Shown here in pieces: positions 26,037 to 33,799 of a stretch of 64,000 bases of DNA; within the stretch, counting starts at the first letter, position 1, and each line of letters starts with the position of its first letter. The notes below the pieces were generated by a model. That model saw only the letters and a list, made by a program, of their open reading frames with translations. It did no database searches and had not been told where the DNA came from. This DNA comes from Bacteroidota bacterium (lineage in GTDB: Bacteria > Bacteroidota > Ignavibacteria > Ignavibacteriales > Melioribacteraceae): contig JAEWUC010000001.1 of assembly GCA_023397505.1 (NCBI GenBank), positions 202,454-266,453 on the forward strand, written 5' to 3'. A program made the position numbers and the translations under genes.

Positions 26037-26357
26037 ATGGATAAATATCTTAATGCAATAAGACAAAATGTGTGTTCAATTTGCGTGGATTCTGACGAAC
26101 ACTGTAGATGTACATTATCTTCAGACGAAAGTTGTGCTATAGAATTTTATTTGCCTCAAATTGTCGAAATTGTGATTAACTCTGAATCGGAAGACATACA
26201 TTCGCTGCATAATAAATTGCATGAAAAAATATGTGTTTCATGCAGAAATGAAAGCAGCGGAAATTGTTATTTGCGTGATGATGCAAATTGTTCAATTGAT
26301 AGATACTTTTCCTTGATTGTTGAGACTATACAAAAAACTTCGAAGGGAAATAACTAG
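26037..26357 (+). CDS. Double cysteine-cluster protein of unknown function
   Basis: A 106-residue protein from the ATG at 26037 (an in-frame start at 25977 would overlap menG and adds a non-conserved tail). It consists of two similar halves. The first has Cys13, Cys16, Cys23, Cys25 and Cys33 followed by IEFYLPQIVEIV. The second has Cys66, Cys69, Cys77 and Cys85 followed by IDRYFSLIVETI. The shared pattern is CxxC, x7-8, C-x-L-x-x-D-x-x-C-x-I, then a helix. Two Fe-S or zinc sites are likely. There is no signal peptide. It may belong to a conserved but unnamed family. It stands alone and diverges from menG. Confidence 0.7.
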   Translation: MDKYLNAIRQNVCSICVDSDEHCRCTLSSDESCAIEFYLPQIVEIVINSESEDIHSLHNKLHEKICVSCRNESSGNCYLRDDANCSIDRYFSLIVETIQKTSKGNN

Positions 26358-26392
26358 TATTTTTATTCTGAATAAGTTTGGGTAGAAAACCA

Positions 26393-26443
26393 GATTAAGA
26401 ACAAGAGCCTGCCTCGCGTTGCTGGAGGCAAGACGGGCATGAG
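26393..26443. repeat. Dispersed motif interrupted by a GC-rich hairpin
   Basis: GATTAAGAACAAGAGC (26393-26408) and ATGAG (26439-26443) match the copy at 15978-15998 but are separated by a 30-base GC-rich segment (26409-26438) that contains TGCCTC and GAGGCA as hairpin arms. The segment stands out from the AT-rich surroundings. Confidence 0.45.
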
Positions 26444-26450
26444 CTAGAAG

Positions 26451-27395
26451 TTAGTTATGCCGAATAGTAATTATTCGTGTTCGTTGCCACCATTCAAAAA
26501 TATATTTACCACTCCACATTGTTATAATTGCGAAGAGCAGTCCGCCAATTAAATCCGTTACATAGTGATACCGTAAATAAACTGTTGAGAATATCAGTAA
26601 TAATCCGTTTGGGATTAAAAAATATTTTGTGTTGCTTCTTAATTTTACCGACAAATACATCACTAGCAGAGTCATTTGTGTATGTCCACTCGGGAATGCA
26701 TCCCTCTGAACAACTAAAGCCGGGTTGGGAGTACCGTATGGAATCGATTCGCCCGAATTTACAATTTCTCTAAGATAATCAGTTAAAAACAAACCGGGCA
26801 TTTCAATGTTATTCATCTCAAAATTATGAAGCGTAAAACGGGGTCCAATTGCGGGCCATATAATGTAGCCGATGTATGATAATATGAATCCGTAAACAAC
26901 AATAAATGCAGAATAATCAAATTCATCTTTCTTATTATCTAATATCAAGCTGATGCCAAGAATTACCGGTAAGAAATAAAACGTGCCATAAACTATTTGT
27001 AATAATTCCGTTAGTAGAGGATTTGTAATATACATCAAGTAGTGCGTTGGATCTGTACCGAAAATAAAACGGTCTATTTTGATTAATGCGTTGTCATAAA
27101 TTACTCCACGAATCGGATCAATCATTGTGTACAGTTCTTTGAATATTAAGAATATTAGCGGAACGAGATACCAATAATGCAGCTGTCTCCAAATGATTTT
27201 ATTCTTTTTCCTATCAATGTGTGAAATAAAAAAAACATATATAGTTATTACTGAATTCAATAGAACATTGAGGTACCATGTTTCAATCCTTTCGGGAAAT
27301 ATAAAATTAAGAACAGATAAAAATTGACAAAAAACTATTACAATTAAATCGGTAGGATTTAATCCGGCAAAAAGGTTTATAACTTTTTTCATCAT
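26451..27395 (-). CDS. PAP2-type membrane phosphatase (AUR1/inositol-phosphotransferase-like)
   Basis: A 314-residue membrane protein with six or more hydrophobic helices. The PAP2 catalytic motifs are DAFPSGHTQMT, with the Ser-Gly-His core, and YLRYHYVTDLIGG, with the second histidine and aspartate. IGPRF before them is typical of the AUR1/IpcS branch, which transfers or removes phospho-head groups on lipids at the outer face of the membrane. Its ATG overlaps the mgtE stop (TAATG), so it belongs to the ksgA-mgtE unit. The lipid substrate is not known. Confidence 0.83.
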   Translation of the reverse strand: MMKKVINLFAGLNPTDLIVIVFCQFLSVLNFIFPERIETWYLNVLLNSVITIYVFFISHIDRKKNKIIWRQLHYWYLVPLIFLIFKELYTMIDPIRGVIYDNALIKIDRFIFGTDPTHYLMYITNPLLTELLQIVYGTFYFLPVILGISLILDNKKDEFDYSAFIVVYGFILSYIGYIIWPAIGPRFTLHNFEMNNIEMPGLFLTDYLREIVNSGESIPYGTPNPALVVQRDAFPSGHTQMTLLVMYLSVKLRSNTKYFLIPNGLLLIFSTVYLRYHYVTDLIGGLLFAIITMWSGKYIFEWWQRTRIITIRHN

Positions 27396-28771
27396 TAAAG
27401 AAAAAAGAATGTAATAATTGAAAGATATATTGTTAATCCGAAAATATCGTTCATTGTAGCAACAAATGGTCCCGTTGCAATTGCAGGATCTGCGCCAAGC
27501 CGTTTAAGAAACAAAGGTATAGTTGAGCCCATAACGGTTGAAAAAATCATAATTAAGACTAATGTTGAAGCAAGTATAGCGGAAAATAAAAACTCGGCTT
27601 TAAAGAAGTAATGAGTAGCAATCATTAAAATAGCGGCACACATTACACCGTTTAACAATCCAACCAAAAACTCTTTAAATATTTTTTTAAAGTTATAAGA
27701 AATCCAAACGTCGTGTTCGGTTAATCTTCGTACCATTACAATTGCGGCTTGTGTGCCTGAGCTTCCGCCCATAGCCATTACGATAGGTATGAAAAAACTT
27801 GCGATAACAATTTTTTCTATTGAGGCCTGGAAAGATGAAAGCACGACGGCACTTATCAATTCGCCGAAAAGTGAAACGAAGAGCCATGGAAGACGGTTTC
27901 TGGAAATTTTAAATGAACTGTCGCTGTGCTCTTCATCGTCGGATAAACCGGCAAATTTTTGAATATCTTCTTCCGCTTCCTCGCCGAGAACATCAACAAC
28001 GTCGTCGATTGTAATTCTACCAAGCATTATGCCTTCGTTATCAACAACAGGTAAAGCAAGTAAATCATATTTTTTCATAATGTTGGCAACTTCTTCCTGA
28101 TCAATATCTGGAGTAACGGTAACCAGGTCCTCAGATAAAATAGTTTTCAGCTTTGTATCAAGCGGGTGGGTGAGCAAATATTTTATCGGTACTAAGCCGA
28201 TTAATTCTTCGTTAGGTTTTAAAACATAAACATGGTAAATATGGTCGATATCGTCAGAATTAGTGCGGACTTGTTCTATAGCATCGGCAATAGTAGCTTC
28301 TTCGCCGACAAAAACAAAATCCGTGTTCATCAAGCCGCCGGCGGTATCGTCCTCGAATTTTAGAAGTTCTTTAACTTCTTCAGAAGATTCCGGTTCAATA
28401 TTGTCTAAAACTTCTTCGGCTATTTCATCGGGGAGTTCGCTTACGATATCGGCTGCATCGTCAACATCCATTTCGTCAACGATATCGGCAATCTTCTCGG
28501 TATCTATTTCCTGTAGAATTTTTTCGCGGAGATTCTCATCAATTTCGAGAATTACTTCGCCGGCCGTTTCATTATCTAGTAGATTGAAAACGTATCTTGC
28601 ATTTGTAACATCGAGATGATTTATTACTTCGGCAATATCCGCCGAGTGAAAATCAGCTAATATTGCAATAAGACTTGGAGCGGCTCTTTCTTCGATAAGT
28701 GCTTTTATATCCTGAAGTACTTCGGGATCTTCTTCTATTAAATCTTTAAGACTCTTGATTTCTTCGGCCAT
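27395..28771 (-). CDS. mgtE: Magnesium transporter MgtE
   Basis: A 458-residue channel from the ATG at 28771, with AAAGGAG nearby. The acidic N-domain (about 5-135) has the repeated pattern AEVINHLD, AADIVSEL. Two CBS domains follow (about 140-260; MNTDFVFVGEEATIADAIEQV and LVTVTPDIDQEEVANIM), then a plug helix. Five membrane helices contain the signature GSSGTQAAIVMVRRL and GADPAIATGPFVATMNDI. In characterised MgtE the N and CBS domains sense Mg2+ and close the channel. It overlaps ksgA by 26 bases, implying translational coupling. No Mg2+ riboswitch is possible in that position. Confidence 0.95.
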   Translation of the reverse strand: MAEEIKSLKDLIEEDPEVLQDIKALIEERAAPSLIAILADFHSADIAEVINHLDVTNARYVFNLLDNETAGEVILEIDENLREKILQEIDTEKIADIVDEMDVDDAADIVSELPDEIAEEVLDNIEPESSEEVKELLKFEDDTAGGLMNTDFVFVGEEATIADAIEQVRTNSDDIDHIYHVYVLKPNEELIGLVPIKYLLTHPLDTKLKTILSEDLVTVTPDIDQEEVANIMKKYDLLALPVVDNEGIMLGRITIDDVVDVLGEEAEEDIQKFAGLSDDEEHSDSSFKISRNRLPWLFVSLFGELISAVVLSSFQASIEKIVIASFFIPIVMAMGGSSGTQAAIVMVRRLTEHDVWISYNFKKIFKEFLVGLLNGVMCAAILMIATHYFFKAEFLFSAILASTLVLIMIFSTVMGSTIPLFLKRLGADPAIATGPFVATMNDIFGLTIYLSIITFFFL

Positions 28772-29546
28772 CAAGCTGCTCCTTTATTAGGTTGGCAAGT
28801 TTAATGAACTCGTGAATTGATAATTCTTCAGCGCGTTTCGTCAATAGGTATGACAAAGAATCAAAATTTACGCTGCCAAATATACTATTACTTAATGAAT
28901 TTTTTAATGTTTTTCTTCTGTTGCCGAACGCCGCTTTTACAGTTTGAATTAATAACTTATCATCAATGTTTGAGGGCGGTAAATCGTTAAATGTTAATTG
29001 AACTATTGCCGAATTTACTTTTGGTTTCGGATAAAAAACATTGGGCGATATTTTAAAACATAATTTAGTTTCGGCAAAGTAATTTATTAGTACACTTAAA
29101 ATTCCGTAATCCTTTGTTCCTTGTTTGCCGGTAATTCTTTTAGCAACTTCATACTGTGTCATCAAAGTTGCATCTTTAACAAAAGCTCTGTTTTCAATTA
29201 GTTTAAATAAAATTGGCGACGTTATATTGTAAGGGATATTTCCAATTATGCGCAATTTTCCCCAAGAAAAATCTTTTAAGTTTATGTCTAGAAAATCATG
29301 GTTGATTATTTCTATTGAAGGAAATTTGCTTCGTAAATCGTCAATGACTCTGAAATCAATTTCCACTGCGGTGTATTTTTTAACTTTATCATGAAGAAGG
29401 GAAGTCATTGATCCTGTACCGGGACCGATTTCTAAAACATAATCATCAGGTGAAGGATTAAATTCATTTACTATTTTTACAATAGTGTTTTTATCGGTTA
29501 GATAATTTTGTCCGAATCTCTTTAAAGGTCTGATTTTATTGTTCAC
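28746..29546 (-). CDS. rsmA: 16S rRNA (adenine1518/1519-N6)-dimethyltransferase
   Basis: A 266-residue KsgA/RsmA with GTG start, which begins directly at the family N-terminus RPLKRFGQNYL. SAM motif I is VLEIGPGTGSMT, and the catalytic motif IV is NIPYNITSPI. The C-terminal helical domain holds FGNRRKTLKNSLS. The enzyme dimethylates two adenines in helix 45 of 16S rRNA late in small-subunit assembly. The end of the gene is overlapped by the start of mgtE, which is unusual in function but common as gene order. Confidence 0.95.
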   Translation of the reverse strand: MNNKIRPLKRFGQNYLTDKNTIVKIVNEFNPSPDDYVLEIGPGTGSMTSLLHDKVKKYTAVEIDFRVIDDLRSKFPSIEIINHDFLDINLKDFSWGKLRIIGNIPYNITSPILFKLIENRAFVKDATLMTQYEVAKRITGKQGTKDYGILSVLINYFAETKLCFKISPNVFYPKPKVNSAIVQLTFNDLPPSNIDDKLLIQTVKAAFGNRRKTLKNSLSNSIFGSVNFDSLSYLLTKRAEELSIHEFIKLANLIKEQLDGRRNQES

Positions 29547-29675
29547 AGTACATTACCGGTTTCTAAACTTGGAAAACACAAATTGTAATTACGTCCGCAA
29601 TATAATTGTTTATGCGTGAAATATTATTCGGTAAAAAAAATATTTATATTTTTGTTCGTAAAAGGATTGTTGAAA

Positions 29676-30767
29676 ATGTTCGAAATAATTTTTTTAACCG
29701 CGCTTTCATTTTATTTCATACAGCTAATCATATTTTCAATTGGAGCCGGTAAGAATTATGATAAACTTAAAGACAATGAATTGCCTTCAGTTTCGGTTAT
29801 TGTGGCGGCGAGGAATGAAGAAGATAACATTTTAGATTGTATGAGATCGTTGGATAATTTAATTTATCCCAAAGATAAAATTGAAATAATTTTAGTGAAC
29901 GATCACTCTACAGACAAGACCGGTGAAATTATTTCCTCATTTATAATGAACAAACCAAAATTCAAATCAATAGTGCCGAATGAACAAATAGGTCATCTTA
30001 AAGGTAAAACAAATGCGCTGTCAAATGCGGTTAAGATTGCACGGGGAGAAATTATTTTAACAACTGATGCAGATTGTACTGTTTCACCAACTTGGGCAAA
30101 AACTCTCGCTTCATATTTTATAAACGAAGTTGGTTTTGTCGGCGGATTTACTACTCAGAAAAGTGATAATGCTTTTGCAGGAATGCAGGCTATTGATTTT
30201 ATTTATTTGCTAACTGTTGCCGCGGGTGCACAAAATTTAGGAAAACCTTTAAGCTGCATCGGCAACAATATGGCGTATAGAAAATCCGCATACAATGAAG
30301 TCGGCGGCTATGAAAAACTCAAGTTCTCGGTTACGGAAGATTTTAATTTATTAATGGCAATTTCAAAAACAAAAAACTGTAAAATAATTTATCCTCTTGA
30401 TGAAGGTACCTTGGTTACATCAAAGCCATGCGCTGATTGGAAAACACTTTTTTGGCAGAAGAAACGCTGGGGAGTTGGCGGCATGAATAGCGACTTTATC
30501 GGCTATCTTGTAATGGCATGGGGATTTATTTCTCACATATGTATGTTATTAACACCTTTGTTTTTCATCCCCACGGTTTTATATTTGTGCCTCTTTAAAA
30601 TATTTGTTGATTACTTTTTTGTTTATCCTGTATTCAAAAAACTGAAGCTGACAATGAAGCTAAGTCATTTCATCGCTTTTGAAATTTACTTTATTGTTTA
30701 TGTAATACTTCTTCCTTTTTTTGTATTGACAAATCAAAAAGTAAAATGGAAAGGAAGAGAATACTGA
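29676..30767 (+). CDS. Membrane-associated glycosyltransferase family 2
   Basis: A 363-residue protein from the ATG at 29676, with AGGA 9 bases upstream; an in-frame GTG at 29616 would add a poorly placed hydrophobic tail. An N-terminal membrane helix is followed by the GT-A domain: VSVIVAARNEEDNILDCMRSL, the DXD-type LTTDADCTV, and WFXXKRRWG-like WQKKRWGVGG. Three further membrane helices lie at the C-terminus. The layout is like that of processive or lipid-linked GT2 enzymes that build envelope polysaccharides. Donor and acceptor are not recognisable. The gene downstream is separated by a repeat-containing gap. Confidence 0.85.
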   Translation: MFEIIFLTALSFYFIQLIIFSIGAGKNYDKLKDNELPSVSVIVAARNEEDNILDCMRSLDNLIYPKDKIEIILVNDHSTDKTGEIISSFIMNKPKFKSIVPNEQIGHLKGKTNALSNAVKIARGEIILTTDADCTVSPTWAKTLASYFINEVGFVGGFTTQKSDNAFAGMQAIDFIYLLTVAAGAQNLGKPLSCIGNNMAYRKSAYNEVGGYEKLKFSVTEDFNLLMAISKTKNCKIIYPLDEGTLVTSKPCADWKTLFWQKKRWGVGGMNSDFIGYLVMAWGFISHICMLLTPLFFIPTVLYLCLFKIFVDYFFVYPVFKKLKLTMKLSHFIAFEIYFIVYVILLPFFVLTNQKVKWKGREY

Positions 30768-30768
30768 A

Positions 30769-30796
30769 TTCAGAGTTTAGAATACAGAATGTTGAA
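30769..30796 (+). repeat. Intergenic copy of the short CAGAAT-rich repeat
   Basis: CAGAGTTTAGAATACAGAAT at 30771-30790 matches 18 of 20 positions of the stretch at 18941 inside the subtilase sorting domain. Confidence 0.45.
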
Positions 30797-30838
30797 TAAA
30801 ACCAATACTTAATTATATCGGAAAAGTTTATAAATATT

Positions 30839-31669
30839 ATGAATAAAAAAATTACTGTTTTTGTGCTGTTGTTCTCAGCGGTTTCATTTGCTCAAAATAA
30901 ATTGGAATTATTTCCCGATGATTTAACAATCCAACCTTTTACTGCAAATACACTCGAACCGAAGCTTGGTTTTGTATTTCAAATGGGTAAGAATGAATTG
31001 CGGCTTGATATTGGTAATTCAATAGATATTATCCGTTACGAAAAATGCCCAGGCGAAATTTTTTCTTTCGGCGCCGATCTTTTTACATATACTTTACTCC
31101 GCGGCGAAAAGAATTTTCATTTCCCGGTTGATGCTGTTGATTATCTTTTTGGAATTAACGCCGCTTATAAAAAAAATGTTGATGATGAAAATGAATACGG
31201 TGCGCGTTTAAGAATTAGTCATATAAGCGCACATTTTGTAGACGGACATTACGACGGCGCAAATAATCAATGGCGGGACGAACACAACCCCCGTGTTTAC
31301 AGCCGTGAGTTTATTGAACTGATGCCTTACTACAAAATAAATTCATTCCGTGCGTATGCCGGTTTTACTTACTTGTTTCATGTTACTCCTTCAATAATTA
31401 ATAAAGATAATTACCAGGTCGGCTTCGATTATTTCTTTAATAATATTATTTCACAAAATATTACTCCGTTCATTGGTTACGATTATAAATTAACGCATCT
31501 GGATAAATACACTGCCAACCATTCTGCTTCAATTGGCATTAAGTTTGGGAAATTTCAAGGCAGAGGACTGAGCGTTTACATAAATTATTTTTCAGGCAAA
31601 AGTATTCATGGAGAATATTTTGATTTCAATAAAGAGTACATTGCACTCGGTTTAAATTTGGATTTATAG
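30839..31669 (+). CDS. Outer-membrane DUF1207-like beta-barrel protein
   Basis: A 276-residue protein with a signal peptide (residues 1-18, ending SFAQ). The remainder is dominated by short alternating beta strands with aromatic belts, and ends in LGLNLDL, compatible with an outer-membrane barrel. Blocks such as GADLFTYTLLRGEKNFHFPVDAVDYLFG (split here across several strands) and LRISHISAHFVDGHYDG recall the DUF1207 family. Function is not known. It is 1 base from the site-2 protease gene, so the pair is co-translated, which hints at a link with envelope stress or processing. Confidence 0.65.
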   Translation: MNKKITVFVLLFSAVSFAQNKLELFPDDLTIQPFTANTLEPKLGFVFQMGKNELRLDIGNSIDIIRYEKCPGEIFSFGADLFTYTLLRGEKNFHFPVDAVDYLFGINAAYKKNVDDENEYGARLRISHISAHFVDGHYDGANNQWRDEHNPRVYSREFIELMPYYKINSFRAYAGFTYLFHVTPSIINKDNYQVGFDYFFNNIISQNITPFIGYDYKLTHLDKYTANHSASIGIKFGKFQGRGLSVYINYFSGKSIHGEYFDFNKEYIALGLNLDL

Positions 31670-31670
31670 A

Positions 31671-32666
31671 ATGCCCGATAATTTTTCAGAAGTGTTTTCT
31701 AAAATCTTTCCTAAAAAGACGGAAAAAAAACGGTACTTCATTAACATTGTTTTATTCATAATAACTTTTATTACAACTGTCATTGCCGGCATTCAATGGA
31801 CAACCGGCAATATGGGACCGTACGAAATCAACGAACTGCTAAGTGGATTGCCTTACGCGCTCTCAATTCTTTTCATACTTGGAGTTCATGAATTTGGACA
31901 TTATTTCGCAGCGGTTAAACATAAAGTTAAGGCAACTCTTCCTTACTTTATTCCGTTCCCTCCTATACCGGGATTTTTTAATTTCGGCACAATGGGGGCA
32001 GTAATAAAAACTAAATCGGTTATTCATAGTAACAAAGCAATGTTTGATATTGGAATTGCAGGACCGCTTGCAGGTTTTGTAGCGTGTTTAATTGTTTTGA
32101 TTTACGGTTTTACGCATCTTCCACAGGTAGATTACATCCTTGCAATCCACCCGGATTATTTTTCGCCGGAATACGGTAAAGATGCAATTAGTTTGGAATT
32201 CGGTAATACGCTTTTGTTTCATTTACTAAAATCAATTTTTACAGATTCAAGTCAGTTTGTTCCGCCGATGTCTGAAATTTATCATTACCCGTATTTATGC
32301 GTCGGTTGGTTCGGACTTTTTGTAACAGCGATGAATTTAGTACCGGTCGGGCAATTGGACGGGGGTCATATAATTTTTAGTATGTTCGGCGAAAAAATTC
32401 ACGAAGCAATCGCAAGTATTTCGATGATCATATTATTAATTATTGGTGTAGGCGGTATTGTAGATTCCTTCTTTAATCTGGACCTTGGATTTGGATGGAC
32501 GGGCTGGTTATTCTGGGCTTTCATACTTTACTTTTTTATTAAAGTAAAACATCCGCCGGTTCCGCAATTTGAAAAACTTGGTATGGGTAGAATGATTCTT
32601 GGCTATATAGCAATCATAATTTTTGTTTTATCATTTTCGCCAACTCCTTTTGTTATTTCTTTTTGA
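31671..32666 (+). CDS. Site-2 protease family zinc metalloprotease (M50)
   Basis: A 331-residue polytopic membrane protein. The zinc motif HEFGH (His73, Glu74, His77) lies in an early helix, and the third ligand is in NLVPVGQLDGGH (Asp230), both diagnostic of M50 site-2 proteases. No PDZ domain is present, unlike RseP. Such enzymes cut substrates within the membrane during signal transduction or membrane-protein turnover. The substrate is unknown, and no anti-sigma factor gene is adjacent. Confidence 0.87.
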   Translation: MPDNFSEVFSKIFPKKTEKKRYFINIVLFIITFITTVIAGIQWTTGNMGPYEINELLSGLPYALSILFILGVHEFGHYFAAVKHKVKATLPYFIPFPPIPGFFNFGTMGAVIKTKSVIHSNKAMFDIGIAGPLAGFVACLIVLIYGFTHLPQVDYILAIHPDYFSPEYGKDAISLEFGNTLLFHLLKSIFTDSSQFVPPMSEIYHYPYLCVGWFGLFVTAMNLVPVGQLDGGHIIFSMFGEKIHEAIASISMIILLIIGVGGIVDSFFNLDLGFGWTGWLFWAFILYFFIKVKHPPVPQFEKLGMGRMILGYIAIIIFVLSFSPTPFVISF

Positions 32667-32688
32667 TGTTCATAGTTTTTATTGAAGG

Positions 32689-32760
32689 GGATACGGATTA
32701 ATTAAGATTGGTTATGAAGTATCATGATAAATCATAAAAGATTATAATGAATCCGTGTCC
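32689..32760. repeat. 72-nt imperfect palindrome in the intergenic region
   Basis: The two 36-base halves match at about 27 positions when one is reverse-complemented. The outer stem GGATACGGATT pairs with AATCCGTGTCC, and the centre reads ATCATGAT. Its size and shape suggest a small mobile-element remnant or a long terminator hairpin downstream of the M50 gene. Confidence 0.5.
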
Positions 32761-32797
32761 AATTGCCTTACAGTTTTTTGGTACATAAACATTAATC

Positions 32798-32829
32798 TTG
32801 ACAAAATCATAAATCATTACTTAGATTTG
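32798..32829 (+). promoter_or_regulatory. Putative promoter: TTGACA, 18-base spacer, TAGATTTG
   Basis: TTGACA at 32798-32803 and TAGATTTG at 32822-32829 (exact TAnnTTTG) are separated by 18 bases. The lipoprotein start is about 150 bases downstream. It is the best two-box promoter candidate in the window. Confidence 0.5.
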
Positions 32830-32977
32830 CCGCAGTAAAAAGGGAAAGAATATAGAGAAACTGCTACCGTAATTTTTTTGTAATTCAATTTTGATAACAA
32901 AGAGCAAATTCTCTATGATTATTTCTTTTTTTATTCATACCGAAAATTCATTTCGCAAAAACAAAAGGAACATCCAA

Positions 32978-33793
32978 TTGAAATTAAATTACATCTTAGT
33001 TGTTTTATTATTTATTGGATTTGCCGCATGCGACGATATTCCTAATGACACTATTGAAAAAAACTCAACAGCCATTAGTGTAAAAAGTATTAATGCCCCG
33101 GATGGATTTGTCTTAACGAGAACAGATTCTAATTTTGTTGCTTCTGTTGAATTTGAAAATTCATCTCCAATTTTAGAATCATGGATAACCGTAAAATCAA
33201 TTGATGGAAGTATTGTCGTATCGCAGAAATCGGATTTGGTTGATAACGGGATTGTTCAAAATTCGGGAGATGTGAAAACCGGCGATAATATTTTTTCTAC
33301 TATCGTAAAGATGGGCAAAAGGTTTCCCGTTGAAAAATATAATATCGACTTTTACGCAAATATCTCTGAAGGTAATTCCGGTATTAAAACATTAAAGCTC
33401 GGCTCACATATTTTTAATTATGATAACGGACAGAATAATGTTGCACCAGTACTTTCACAATTAAACATCCCGTTATCAGTTGCCCGTGAACAACAATTTT
33501 CATTTTCGATTAAAGCAGATGATCCAAACGGTCAGTTCGATGTAGCTTCTGTTTATTATGAACTTTATAGACCGGACGGAACAAAAGTATCAAACAGTAA
33601 CGGACTTACAAAATTCCCGATGTTTGATGACGGTGTAACAGCCGGAGATAAAACAAAGGGTGATGGAATTTATACTGTTGCTTTAACTTTCCCGGCAAAT
33701 CAAGAAGCAGGGAAATGGAAATTTATTTTTTACGCTGCAGACAGAAACGGATTGATAAGCGATCCGGTAACAAATGAAATCACAGTCAATTAA
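32978..33793 (+). CDS. Lipoprotein with Ig-like (choice-of-anchor type) domains
   Basis: A 271-residue protein, starting at TTG (32978), with an AAGGA Shine-Dalgarno 8 bases upstream. This start gives a compact lipoprotein signal (MKLNYILVVLLFIGFAAC) with lipobox FAAC and Asp at +2/+3. An earlier ATG at 32915 in frame would give an atypical signal. The body is beta-rich; the C-terminal 110 residues include IKADDPNGQFDVASVYYELYRPDG and FDDGVTAGDKTKGDGIYT, a pattern seen in Ig-like surface domains of this lineage. It is 6 bases upstream of a propeller protein with a sorting-like tail, in one transcript. Confidence 0.75.
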   Translation: MKLNYILVVLLFIGFAACDDIPNDTIEKNSTAISVKSINAPDGFVLTRTDSNFVASVEFENSSPILESWITVKSIDGSIVVSQKSDLVDNGIVQNSGDVKTGDNIFSTIVKMGKRFPVEKYNIDFYANISEGNSGIKTLKLGSHIFNYDNGQNNVAPVLSQLNIPLSVAREQQFSFSIKADDPNGQFDVASVYYELYRPDGTKVSNSNGLTKFPMFDDGVTAGDKTKGDGIYTVALTFPANQEAGKWKFIFYAADRNGLISDPVTNEITVN

Positions 33794-33799
33794 GGTGAT

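Noticed and set aside
28771..28800. Mg2+ riboswitch before mgtE
   Set aside because: mgtE overlaps rsmA by 26 bases, so there is no leader to hold one.
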